Shown here piece after piece: positions 32,609 to 42,399 of a DNA stretch of 44,694 bases; within the stretch, counting starts at the first letter, position 1; every line of letters begins with the position of its first letter. A program made the translations under genes and the position numbers. Source of the DNA: Aestuariivita sp. (GTDB lineage Bacteria; Pseudomonadota; Alphaproteobacteria; Rhodobacterales; Rhodobacteraceae); contig JAPORV010000135.1 in the NCBI GenBank assembly GCA_026710055.1, positions 1-44,694 of the forward strand. The letters run 5' to 3'. The notes under the pieces are model-generated. The model did not search any database. It worked only from the letters and a program-made list of their open reading frames with translations, and was not told the origin of the DNA.

Positions 32609-32716
32609 GGAGTTCTATGAAAACCGAGAAAGGAAAAGACTATGAACGCACTTAGATGTCAGTATCCTGAATGGCAGCAACGGGTGCTTCTCAATCAGCT
32701 CCCTCACCCCTCTTAA

Positions 32717-32740
32717 TGCCCGCAACTGTCTGTGCGGGCA
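32717..32740. other. Perfect GC-rich hairpin
   Basis: TGCCCGCA (32717-32724) / TGCGGGCA (32733-32740), 8-nt loop. Confidence 0.5.
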
Positions 32741-32969
32741 GTTAGCTAGGGGAACCGTTACGATTGATGGATCGGCCGTGAGTTGGGACTATTCCTCAAT
32801 TCGGGATAACGGGGGCTGTCAGCCAACGGCACGTGCCGAGCACACGCGGGGCGGTCTCGGGATCGCCCTTTTTCCGCAAACAGGAAAAGCCCAAGACTAC
32901 TCATTCCGATGTTTTTAATGTTGGATCACCCTCAGCAATAACCATATTTTGTCATAACCCCGCGTTAAT

Positions 32970-33256
32970 AAGTATGTCGTATTTATTATTATGATTTTGT
33001 AACAGGAAAGACAGGTAAAGAAAAACTCCTGGAGCTAAAAGCGACACAATCCTGTAAGAACATTCCCTCTGATAATTGGACACTTATTGAACCCGACGAA
33101 CGCCATGACTGGATTGCAAAACAGGAAGTGGGTTTTGACGCTCTTGTTCCAATGGGATCGAAAGAGGTCAAAACGGAGAAAACTGACGATACGATTTTCA
33201 AGTTATTCAGTTGTAGAATCGCTACCTCGCGTGATTCATATAGAAATACTCGCTGA
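32970..33256 (+). pseudogene. Remnant of type ISP restriction-modification enzyme / DEAD-box helicase-methylase
   Basis: YYYDFVTGKTGKEKLLELKATQSCKNIPSDNWTLIEPDERHDWIAKQEVGFDALVPMGSKEVKTEKTDDTIFKLFSCRIATSRDSYRNTR*; resembles the linker and start of the methylase domain in type ISP enzymes. Confidence 0.7.
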
Positions 33257-33628
33257 TTGCTGGGAGGAAGGAAACGGTGAATATCGAAGTCCCATTGTTT
33301 CGAGAGGGAGAGGAAATGGTGTAAGCGCCCTATGGAACAATGCAGTCGCTAAAGTGATGAATTGGGATCCGAACTGGTTGACTGAATTGCGATTGCTCTT
33401 GCACGACGAACCACATGTAAAAGCACTTGGAAGAGAAGACTTTATAGAAGAAGACTATGAGAAACGAAGAAACTTAAAAGGTTGAGCTTGATCTGTGAAA
33501 GATTCTGACAATCTTAACAGATCTTCGGTAATTAAAGCCTTTTTTCCCTTATCCAACTTCCTCACCAATTGGCTGAAATATCGGGCAATATCATTCAAAG
33601 CCTGCGTGAATGCATTTGCTAAATTTGT

Positions 33629-34507
33629 TCACTTGCTTAGCATTAAATCTTGCACATCCTTTAGGTCTGGAATAACATCTGCTGTACCATGTCTTGTTAC
33701 CATTATTGATGCAGCAAGATTAGCTTGAGAAATCGCTTGCTGCATTACAAGCCCTTGATGAAGACCTGCCAAAAGAAACCCCGCAAACGTGTCACCAGCG
33801 CCAGTCGTATCAATCGCTCTTGCTTGCCGTGTTGGAAAATCTTGAATACTTCGCGAACTTAACTGAAACCATCGTGAACCATTTTTTCCACGTGTAACGA
33901 TAACGTCATTAACCGATAAATCAAGCAATGAACATGATTTTGATTTTTCCAGTTGCAATGCTTCTACCTCATTTAAGATCAATAAATCAATAAATGGCAA
34001 TACTGAAGATAGTGCTGTATCGTCAAATGGTGCAGCCACATAACAAACGGTTATCCCTAGACGATGGCCCAAAATAGCAGCTTCAATTTGTGCGTTTGTT
34101 TCATTTTGAACAACAAGAAAATCTCCTGGCTGTGCCGATGAAAGTGCTGCTTTAATACCATCTGTTGGAATTTTACGATTTGCACCCGGAAAAACAATAA
34201 TTTGGTTTTCTCCAAATTGGTCAACCACAATTATCGCATGCCCTGTCATTTCATCAACAACAGAAATCTGGCTCGTATCGACACCATATTCCATCAATCG
34301 CTCTACCGCCCAGTGACCATCTGAACCCACAGAGCCTATATGAATGACATGAGCTGCTGCGCGAACGGCCGCGACGGAAATATTTGTGCCTTTACCGCCA
34401 AGAAATTCCGTCTTCTGTCGCGCCACAACCGTTTCTCCAGATTTTGGAAATTCAGCTAATTCATAGACAAAATCAAGATTTATTGATCCTAGATTCCAAA
34501 TTGTCAT
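33629..34507 (-). CDS. PfkB-family carbohydrate kinase (ribokinase-like)
   Basis: 292 aa; GGKGTNISVAAVRAAAHV, DTTGAGDTFAGFLLAGL. Confidence 0.92.
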   Translation of the reverse strand: MTIWNLGSINLDFVYELAEFPKSGETVVARQKTEFLGGKGTNISVAAVRAAAHVIHIGSVGSDGHWAVERLMEYGVDTSQISVVDEMTGHAIIVVDQFGENQIIVFPGANRKIPTDGIKAALSSAQPGDFLVVQNETNAQIEAAILGHRLGITVCYVAAPFDDTALSSVLPFIDLLILNEVEALQLEKSKSCSLLDLSVNDVIVTRGKNGSRWFQLSSRSIQDFPTRQARAIDTTGAGDTFAGFLLAGLHQGLVMQQAISQANLAASIMVTRHGTADVIPDLKDVQDLMLSK

Positions 34508-34606
34508 CTAGCATACCTGGATGAACATACATTGTATTCTTGTAACTTTTCCATCACACTCGTCGGTTGTTTAATAGTCATTTCTTATCTTAAGCTTCAA
34601 ACTATA

Positions 34607-34691
34607 ATACAGTGTCAGATGTTTTACCCCAAAGCGTAAAATTATTATCGACTTTTGTCTTGCATGGTATCTTAAACTTATGTGAGAAAAT
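34607..34691 (+). repeat. Dispersed repeat family 2, copy B
   Basis: ATACAGTGTCAGATGTTTTACCCCAAAGCGTAAAATTATTATCGACTTTTGTCT...CTTAAACTTATGTGAGAAAAT; direct-orientation copy of 11267-11350. Confidence 0.75.
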
Positions 34692-35168
34692 AACGTCATA
34701 ATCATAAAAGTTAAGGATGAGATAGAGCGATTATCACAACACATCTACATCAACACTCCGTTATAAAGAATTGATTTTTTGAACGAAGGTCTCATTCGGG
34801 ATCGCCTCAGTCAACAAAGATCACATTCTTTACGGAATAGGGATAAGAAATTTTAATGTAAATGAACTCGGCGTAAGTCGAACCGAGTCTGTGAACCTAT
34901 TATTTTTACCAGATTCACAAGTAATTTCACATCAAAGAAAAACAATACCTGTTACTTTGATCCAAGATCCTTACGATTAACGATGCTCAAACATTCTCGT
35001 TGCTTGATAAATGGGTCGTCTCGTTAGTCCCTTCATTTCCAATAACAGCGAACGATCAAGCACCTTGCCAACAAGTAATATTTACTTTAAAAATTAATAT
35101 TGATTATTTTTGATTTTTAGTGATGATTTAAAAATAATCTAGGTAAAAAAGTATTGAGTGAGGAGAAA

Positions 35169-36467
35169 ATGTCAGTTGTAAATGAAAAAAAATACTCGAA
35201 ACAGTTAATGTTTACCGATGAGTCGCAAAATTCAAGTCTACAATTGCCTATTGATGAGATTGTAGATAACGACCGGCGTGGCTTTCTGAAACGCACAGGG
35301 GTTGCAACCATTGCCGCAATGGTCGGAACATCCATTCCATTTCAGCACAATCTACCAATTGGCTTCGTTCCAGCGGCCTTAGCACAAGGCAATATCTTAA
35401 GTGGTAAAGATGGATTAACATTACTTAATGACAGGCCTGTCAATGCAGAAACTCCGCCTGAACTTTTAGATGACGGAATCACCCCGACAAACCGCCATTT
35501 TATTCGCAATAATGGTATTCCACCGGAAGATATTGATCCAAAAACTTGGACGCTAACGATTGACGGATTTGTTGATAACCCGATGACGTTGACTATTGCC
35601 GATTTACGCGATCAGTTTGACGTTGTCACAATGGCCTTAACTCTTGAATGTGGTGGCAACGGACGAGGGTTCTTTAACCCGCCCGCCAAAGGCAATCAAT
35701 GGACATATGGCGCTGTTGCTTGTTCCAACTGGACAGGCGTTCGATTGAAAGATGTTCTCAAAAAGGCTGGCGTTCAGTCAACCGTAATTTATACAGCTCA
35801 CTACGGCGCTGATGGTCACTTATCCGGCGACCCGGATAAACTACCAATTTCTCGCGGAATTCCAATCGAAAAAGCAATGACTGAAAATGTTTTGATTGCC
35901 TTTGAAATGAATGGTGATGCGCTTCATCCAATGAACGGTGCCCCATTGCGACTTGTTGTTCCAGGTTGGCCCGCATCAACGGCACAAAAATGGTTAAAGC
36001 GAATTGAGTTGCGTGATCAGGTTCATGATGGCCCCAAAATGACCGGAAAAGCTTATAGAGTTCCTGCCTACAAAGTCTCGCCGGGTCAGGATGTTCCAGA
36101 AGAGGATTTCGTCATTATCGAAAGAATGCCGGTTAAGTCTCTCGTGACTTTCCCTGCAAATGATTCTAACGTCGGATTGCAATCAGATGTTCGCGGTCAT
36201 GCTTGGTCAGGTGACCGAACTGTGGACAAAGTCGAAATCTCCATTGATTTTGGAGCAACCTGGATGCAAGCAGAACTCGACAAACCAGTTAATTCAGGTG
36301 CTTGGCAAAATTGGAGAGCCAATGTTCGTTTTCCACAATCAGGTTACTACGAAGTTTGGGCACGAGCTACTGATAATGAAGGGGTTATGCAACCTTTCGC
36401 TATTGACTGGAACCCTAAAGGTTACCTGAATAATACAATGCATCGCGTTGGTTTGCGCGTAAGTTAA
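35169..36467 (+). CDS. Sulfite oxidase-family molybdopterin enzyme (SoxC/SorA-like), Tat-exported
   Basis: DNDRRGFLKRTGVAT Tat motif; ALTLECGGNGRGFFNPPAKGNQWTYGAVACSNWTGVRLKDVLKKAGV Mo-cofactor region; dimerisation domain; ATG chosen over ORF-track start 35154 (TTG). Confidence 0.9.
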   Translation: MSVVNEKKYSKQLMFTDESQNSSLQLPIDEIVDNDRRGFLKRTGVATIAAMVGTSIPFQHNLPIGFVPAALAQGNILSGKDGLTLLNDRPVNAETPPELLDDGITPTNRHFIRNNGIPPEDIDPKTWTLTIDGFVDNPMTLTIADLRDQFDVVTMALTLECGGNGRGFFNPPAKGNQWTYGAVACSNWTGVRLKDVLKKAGVQSTVIYTAHYGADGHLSGDPDKLPISRGIPIEKAMTENVLIAFEMNGDALHPMNGAPLRLVVPGWPASTAQKWLKRIELRDQVHDGPKMTGKAYRVPAYKVSPGQDVPEEDFVIIERMPVKSLVTFPANDSNVGLQSDVRGHAWSGDRTVDKVEISIDFGATWMQAELDKPVNSGAWQNWRANVRFPQSGYYEVWARATDNEGVMQPFAIDWNPKGYLNNTMHRVGLRVS

Positions 36468-36475
36468 TAAGTTAA

Positions 36476-36500
36476 AGGCGGTACAGGAGTACCGCCTCTT
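36476..36500 (+). terminator. Hairpin after the sulfite oxidase gene
   Basis: AGGCGGTAC AGGA GTACCGCCT followed by CTTTTC. Confidence 0.75.
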
Positions 36501-36526
36501 TTCAATAACAATATCGGATAATTATC

Positions 36527-37135
36527 ATGCGTTTCGCAAAAATGCGAAGCTTCATTATTCTTCTATTTTTTCTCGGGTTTAGCACAACCGCGTTTGCCGA
36601 CTTAATCAAAAGAATAGTAACTCATAGCCCCTTAAACGCCGCGTGCATTACGACATCTTGCACTGAGAAATATCACATTGAACGACATCATGAATACAAC
36701 AAAAGTGTATACTTGTTCAGGCTTATTAATACAGCAGTAGAAGCTCCTAGCAGGTCTCAACCCGTGTCTATCTTTGATGAATTTGAAAATACACGAACTC
36801 TTGAAAACCATCATGTCTTTATCGCAAGTAATCAGTTCACTTTAAATGAAACCACTTACTCTGCATCTAAAAACACCGAAAATTACGAGTTTGGATTATT
36901 GTTTGACGCGCCTGGTGTTGAAATAACATACTACACCTGCATCGCTTGCCATTCTGAAAGAATTATCGCTCAACAAGGTCTTTCCCGGAAAAGCTGGGAT
37001 GAGATGCTTGATTGGATGGTAGAAGAACAGGGAATGTTAGAACTTGATGAGCAGGATCGAATAGAAATACTTGATTATCTTTCGACACATTACAACGAAG
37101 ACCGGCCAAACTTTCCTTACCAGAATAAAAAATAA
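36527..37135 (+). CDS. Secreted monoheme cytochrome c-like protein, probable electron-acceptor partner of the sulfite oxidase
   Basis: 202 aa; signal peptide, CIACH heme-binding motif, WDEMLDWMVEEQGMLEL...ILDYLSTHY. Confidence 0.75.
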   Translation: MRFAKMRSFIILLFFLGFSTTAFADLIKRIVTHSPLNAACITTSCTEKYHIERHHEYNKSVYLFRLINTAVEAPSRSQPVSIFDEFENTRTLENHHVFIASNQFTLNETTYSASKNTENYEFGLLFDAPGVEITYYTCIACHSERIIAQQGLSRKSWDEMLDWMVEEQGMLELDEQDRIEILDYLSTHYNEDRPNFPYQNKK

Positions 37136-37210
37136 CATCAATCATTCAGACCTATCAACTTTTAATCTTTCTTTCCCGATCTTTATTTTTACCAAAACTA
37201 AAAGATAAGA

Positions 37211-39844
37211 GTGCATTCAATGACTCCAATGATGGCACAATATCTCAAGATCAAGGCAAAATACACAGATGCACTTCTATTCTATAGAATGGGAGACTTT
37301 TATGAGCTCTTTCACGAAGATGCGGTCTTAGCTTCAGAAGCATTAGATATTGCATTAACAAAACGCGGAAAATTATCTGGCGAAAATATCCCAATGTGCG
37401 GCGTCCCAGCACACTCTGTAGAAGGATATCTCTTAACGCTGATCAGAAAAGGCTTTCGTGTTGCCGTTTGCGAACAATTAGAAACGCCAACTGAGGCAAA
37501 AAAACGCGGTTCAAAATCAGTTGTTGATAGAGATGTTGTTCGTCTCATTACTCCGGGGACTTTAACCGAAGATACGCTCCTGGAAGCGCGTCGGCATAAC
37601 TTCCTTGCATCCTTAGCCATCATTCGAGATAAGTACGCCCTAGCATGGGCCGATATTTCAACTGGTGCTCTAAATTTAATGATTTTAAATGACCAACGTT
37701 TATCTCCAGAATTAGCGAGACTTGCACCCTCTGAATTGCTTATTATAGATACAGTTCCTCAACAAGTTATGGATGTTTGTAACGACCTATCCATTCCCAC
37801 CACATCTCTAGATATTTCCAATTTTGATAGTACAGCTTCCAAAAATCGCATTTGTTCAGCATTTAAAGTAAAAACTCTTGACGTTTTTGGCTCATTTGAA
37901 CGTGTGGAAATTTCAGCGCTAGGTGCTCTCATAAATTACCTAAACATAACACAGTGCGGAAAACTACCATTATTACAACCGCCAATTCGCCACTCACAAA
38001 AACATGTTGTGCAAATTGGTTCCGAAACAAGAAAAAATCTTGAGCTTACCAGGACGTTAAGCGGAGCGCGAGAAAATTCACTTCTCGCTGTTATCGACCG
38101 AACTCTCACACCAGCCGGCGGAAGACTCTTGGAACAAAGGGTTTCGAGTCCTACATGTAATTTGACCGAAATAAATTACAGGCTATCTGCCGTAGAATGG
38201 TTATACCTCAACTCCAATGTTTGTAACACCATTCGAAAACAGCTTCAAAAAATCCCAGACTTAGATCGTGCTCTTTCCAGACTATCAGTCGAACGCGGTG
38301 GGCCGCGTGATCTAGCCGCCATTCGCGATGGACTTAATCAAGCAGAAGAAATCTCTCAAGAAACACGTGAACTTGAAATGCCGGAAAAACTGAGAGATGC
38401 ACGACAAAACTTAACTGGTCACGATGAATTAATAAGTCTTTTGGAAAAAGCGTTAATTGATTCGCCACCAATATTTGTTCGAGACGGTGGTTTTATTAAA
38501 CCAGAGTATAGCCAATCCTTAATGGAGGCCCAAACACTAAGGAACAACGGACGCTCAATCATTGCAAAAATGCAAACAGATTATATTCTGCAAACTGGCA
38601 TTCAATCACTTAAAATTAAATACAACAATGTGCTCGGGTACTTTGTTGAAACACCTGCGACTCATGCCAAAAAAATGATGTCGCAACCCTTATCTGAGAC
38701 CTTCATTCATCGACAAACAACAGCGAGTCAGGTCAGGTTTACTACTCTTGAGTTATCTGAAACCGAAAACAAGGTGAATAATGCCGGTACAAGAGCATTG
38801 GAAATTGAAAAACAACTTTTTGGTGATCTTTTACAAGCTGTTCTAAGCCAATCAAAGCAAATAATTACAACTTCTCAAGCTCTTGCTGAAGTTGACTTGG
38901 CTGCTGGTCTTGCTGATCTTGCACGACGTGAGGCTTGGTGTTGTCCTGAAGTTAATCTATCTCGCGAATTCTCAATTTCAGGAGGTCGCCATCCCGTTGT
39001 TGAATACGCTCTCAAACAACAGGATAAGCAAAATTTTATTACTAATAACTGCGAACTTACAGCCACAGATACCGCTGCAATTTGGCTATTGACTGGGCCG
39101 AATATGTCGGGAAAATCAACTTTTTTGAGGCAAAATGCTCTAATCGCCATCCTTGCACAAATGGGTAGTTTTGTACCTGCAGATGCTGCAAAAATTGGTA
39201 TGGTCAGCCAGATATTTAGCCGTGTGGGCGCTTCCGATGACTTGGCTCAAGGCCGCTCAACATTTATGGTTGAAATGGTTGAAACCGCGGCTATTCTCCA
39301 CCAAGCCGATAATCGAGCGTTGGTCATTCTTGATGAAATAGGGCGTGGAACAGCAACTTATGATGGATTATCAATTGCTTGGGCTACGTTAGAACACTTA
39401 TATTCGGTAAATAAATGCCGAGCGTTATTTGCAACCCACTACCATGAACTCACTTTACTAGCTAGCAAATTAGAAGGTATTGAAAATACAACCGTAACTG
39501 TGAAAGAATGGGATGGTGACATTATCTTTTTACACGAAGTTCAAAAAGGAGCAGCCAACCGTTCTTATGGTGTTCAAGTTGCAAAACTCGCAGGCCTTCC
39601 CGATTCTGTCATAAACCGTGCCCAAACTGTATTGAGTTTGTTAGAGAAAAAAAGCTATTCAGGAAATGATCAAGCCGACAAGTTATTTGATGATTTACCT
39701 TTGTTTTCACAAAAGATGAGCACCAAACCGGCAATCACCTCATCAATCCTAGAAAACATGATGAAGGAAATTCATCCAGATGAACTCACGCCGCGCGAAG
39801 CACTTGAATTAATCTATAAACTCAAAACAGCTTCCAAATCCTAG
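37211..39844 (+). CDS. mutS: DNA mismatch repair protein MutS
   Basis: 877 aa; GDFYELFHEDA mismatch-binding Phe-x-Glu, GPNMSGKSTFLRQ Walker A. Confidence 0.99.
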   Translation: MHSMTPMMAQYLKIKAKYTDALLFYRMGDFYELFHEDAVLASEALDIALTKRGKLSGENIPMCGVPAHSVEGYLLTLIRKGFRVAVCEQLETPTEAKKRGSKSVVDRDVVRLITPGTLTEDTLLEARRHNFLASLAIIRDKYALAWADISTGALNLMILNDQRLSPELARLAPSELLIIDTVPQQVMDVCNDLSIPTTSLDISNFDSTASKNRICSAFKVKTLDVFGSFERVEISALGALINYLNITQCGKLPLLQPPIRHSQKHVVQIGSETRKNLELTRTLSGARENSLLAVIDRTLTPAGGRLLEQRVSSPTCNLTEINYRLSAVEWLYLNSNVCNTIRKQLQKIPDLDRALSRLSVERGGPRDLAAIRDGLNQAEEISQETRELEMPEKLRDARQNLTGHDELISLLEKALIDSPPIFVRDGGFIKPEYSQSLMEAQTLRNNGRSIIAKMQTDYILQTGIQSLKIKYNNVLGYFVETPATHAKKMMSQPLSETFIHRQTTASQVRFTTLELSETENKVNNAGTRALEIEKQLFGDLLQAVLSQSKQIITTSQALAEVDLAAGLADLARREAWCCPEVNLSREFSISGGRHPVVEYALKQQDKQNFITNNCELTATDTAAIWLLTGPNMSGKSTFLRQNALIAILAQMGSFVPADAAKIGMVSQIFSRVGASDDLAQGRSTFMVEMVETAAILHQADNRALVILDEIGRGTATYDGLSIAWATLEHLYSVNKCRALFATHYHELTLLASKLEGIENTTVTVKEWDGDIIFLHEVQKGAANRSYGVQVAKLAGLPDSVINRAQTVLSLLEKKSYSGNDQADKLFDDLPLFSQKMSTKPAITSSILENMMKEIHPDELTPREALELIYKLKTASKS

Positions 39845-40497
39845 CCTGTATTTGACGATACACCAACTTGGGCAGGGCGTAATAATCGATCGTATAACAT
39901 AACGCCATCAGCCGATATTTCAATAATTTCTCCCGCTTTTGTGTCTGGAACAGGCGCTTCAAACATTGCCTCATGTAGCGTAGGATCAAATTTATCGCCA
40001 ACTTCTGGTCGAATAAACTCTATTCCGTGTTTTTTAAATACATTACTAAATTCTCGAAGAGTTAATTCAATCCCATCAATCAGACCTTTTTCATCTTCAC
40101 CGCGTTTATCATTCGTAGCGTTCAGTGCACGATTGAGATTATCGTAGACTGGAAGCATATCGCGGATGAATCTCGACCCTCCATATTTCTCTGCTTCACG
40201 TCGTGCTTTATCAGACCGCTTTCGCGCATTTTCCGCCTCTGCTAAAGCCCGCATGAATTTATCCTTTAGTTCATCTCTCTCATCACGCAGTATATCAATC
40301 TCGGACTTTTCCTCTTCCACTTGCTCAATTTCTGAATCTGTCAAATCTACTTCTTCATCTGACGATTCTGTAAGCACTTCACCATTCACTTCCTCATTGT
40401 TCAAAGAGATTTCTTCTTCTGTTTCCAACGTACTGTCATTGCAGACCTCTTGCTGTTTTACGTCCGCCTCTTTAAAAGAACTTTCTTTCTTTTTCAC
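39841..40497 (-). CDS. grpE: Nucleotide exchange factor GrpE
   Basis: 218 aa; acidic N-terminus, LPVYDNLNRAL, HGIEFIRPEVGDKFDPTLHEAMFE. Confidence 0.97.
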   Translation of the reverse strand: MKKKESSFKEADVKQQEVCNDSTLETEEEISLNNEEVNGEVLTESSDEEVDLTDSEIEQVEEEKSEIDILRDERDELKDKFMRALAEAENARKRSDKARREAEKYGGSRFIRDMLPVYDNLNRALNATNDKRGEDEKGLIDGIELTLREFSNVFKKHGIEFIRPEVGDKFDPTLHEAMFEAPVPDTKAGEIIEISADGVMLYDRLLRPAQVGVSSNTG

Positions 40498-40507
40498 AAC
40501 TTCACTC

Positions 40508-41572
40508 CTATTTTCGATCTGAAATCAAACGTCCAACTAGTTGAGCTGTATAATTGACAATCGGAACTATTCGACCGTAATTCAATCGGGTCGGACCGAT
40601 GACACCAACCGCACCTACTATTTTTCGATCGGTATTCATATATGGTGATACGACCAAAGATGAACCCGATAGGGAAAAAAGTTTGTTTTCGGAACCAATA
40701 AAAATACGCACACCCTCTCCTTGATCGGTCAATTCAAGAAAATCTGCTATATCTCTTTTTCTTTCAAGATCATCAAAAAGATGTCGAATACGATCAAGTT
40801 GATCCTTTGCTGTTTCTGTTTCCAAAAGGTTTGCACGACCTCTGACAATAAGTCTTTCAGCTTTAGATTTTTCATCATCCCAAATTGCCAATCCTGATTG
40901 CACCATAGCCTTTGCTAACTCATCAATTTCAATCTGGCTTTTTTCAATTTCAAATGCAATTTGACTACGCAATTCTGCGAGTGTTTTTCCCTCTAAAAAC
41001 GCATTTAGGAAATTCGACGCTTCGCGCATTGAAGAGCGTGTATGACCTGGGGGTGGCGTGAATAACCGGTTTTCAACATGACCATCCGTGAAGACTAAAA
41101 CCACAAGAGCACGATCATGTGAAAGTGAAACGAAATCCAAGTGCTTTAGTGCGGCCTCATATTTTGGCGTCAAGACAATTGACGCTCCGCTTGTAACCGC
41201 AGATAATGCAGAACCGACACGATCCAAGATAGATCCTACTTCTTGGTTTTTATCAACAATAGTTGCATCCATAACCTCACGGTCTTCATTTTCTGGATCG
41301 CCAACTTCCAAAATTCCATCAACAAAAATACGTAAGCCCAACTCTGTTGGTATACGCCCTGCGCTAACATGCGGGCTATCAAGCAAACCTAAATATTCCA
41401 AATCTTGCATGACGTTACGAACTGTTGCTGCACTTACTTGTTCATCTAATGATCGCACTAAAGTTCGGCTTCCAACTGGACCACCACTATTAAGAAAAGA
41501 TTCAACAACACGTCGAAAAACCTCCCGTGACCTATTATTCATTTCCTCTAACAATTTGGACGTATCTGTCAT
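40508..41572 (-). CDS. hrcA: Heat-inducible transcriptional repressor HrcA
   Basis: 354 aa; SRTLVRSLDEQVSAATVRNVMQDLEYLGLLDSPHVSAGRIPTELGLRIFVD. Confidence 0.97.
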   Translation of the reverse strand: MTDTSKLLEEMNNRSREVFRRVVESFLNSGGPVGSRTLVRSLDEQVSAATVRNVMQDLEYLGLLDSPHVSAGRIPTELGLRIFVDGILEVGDPENEDREVMDATIVDKNQEVGSILDRVGSALSAVTSGASIVLTPKYEAALKHLDFVSLSHDRALVVLVFTDGHVENRLFTPPPGHTRSSMREASNFLNAFLEGKTLAELRSQIAFEIEKSQIEIDELAKAMVQSGLAIWDDEKSKAERLIVRGRANLLETETAKDQLDRIRHLFDDLERKRDIADFLELTDQGEGVRIFIGSENKLFSLSGSSLVVSPYMNTDRKIVGAVGVIGPTRLNYGRIVPIVNYTAQLVGRLISDRK

Positions 41573-41685
41573 AACGATCTCAGCTTGTTCTTTTGTTAAT
41601 TTTGATGTGATATACAGGTAAAATTAAAAATAATGCTATCAACCGTAAAGAAGTAAAAATTCGATAATAAAAAAGGAGAGCCCTT

Positions 41686-42399
41686 ATGCGACCTTCTAGA
41701 CGCCTTCTAGACGAAATGCGATCTGTTTCGATAGAAACTAATGTCATCAAACATGCGGAAGGATCCTGCTTAATCAAAATCGGCGATACGCATGTCTTAT
41801 GCACTGCAACACTAGAAAATCGTGTACCTCCTTTCATTAAAGGTTCTGGATTAGGTTGGCTAACAGCTGAGTACGGTATGATACCGCGTGCGACAGGTAC
41901 ACGAACACGTAGAGAAGCATCAGCAGGTAAACAGGTTGGTCGCACGGTCGAGATTCAACGCTTAATTGGACGGTCATTGCGAGCAGGGATTGATCGCAGT
42001 GCGCTTGGCGAGCGGCAAATTACAATTGATTGCGATGTGCTACAGGCCGATGCAGGAACACGGTGCGCGTCAATTACAGGAGGTTGGGTTGCATTGCGTT
42101 TGGCATTGAATAATCTACTTGAGAATTCAGTATTAAAAAATGACCCTCTCTTATCTCCTATTGCTGCCGTTAGCTGCGGTATATACGCAGGTCAGCCAAT
42201 CCTGGACTTAGATTATGTAGAAGATACAGAAGCTGGCGTTGATGGAAATTTTGTTATGACTCGTTCCGGTGACTTTATTGAAGTGCAAATGAGTGCTGAA
42301 AGATCTACATTTTCACGATCAGAATTTAATCAACTCCTGGACCTTGCCAAAAAAGGAATAAACCAACTCATTGATATTCAAGAAGCGTGTTTAACATAA
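41686..42399 (+). CDS. rph: Ribonuclease PH
   Basis: 237 aa; [37 protein letters not shown] region. Confidence 0.98.
   Translation: MRPSRRLLDEMRSVSIETNVIKHAEGSCLIKIGDTHVLCTATLENRVPPFIKGSGLGWLTAEYGMIPRATGTRTRREASAGKQVGRTVEIQRLIGRSLRAGIDRSALGERQITIDCDVLQADAGTRCASITGGWVALRLALNNLLENSVLKNDPLLSPIAAVSCGIYAGQPILDLDYVEDTEAGVDGNFVMTRSGDFIEVQMSAERSTFSRSEFNQLLDLAKKGINQLIDIQEACLT

Noticed and set aside
33495-33728. 77-aa plus-strand ORF overlapping the 3' end of the PfkB kinase gene
   Set aside because: Overlaps a confident minus-strand gene; the minus strand beyond the kinase stop is also open for ~55 codons, but neither peptide has a recognisable family.
40166-40522. 118-aa Ser-rich ORF opposite grpE
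   Set aside because: Antisense of the acidic GrpE N-terminus; Ser richness is the complement of Glu/Asp codons.
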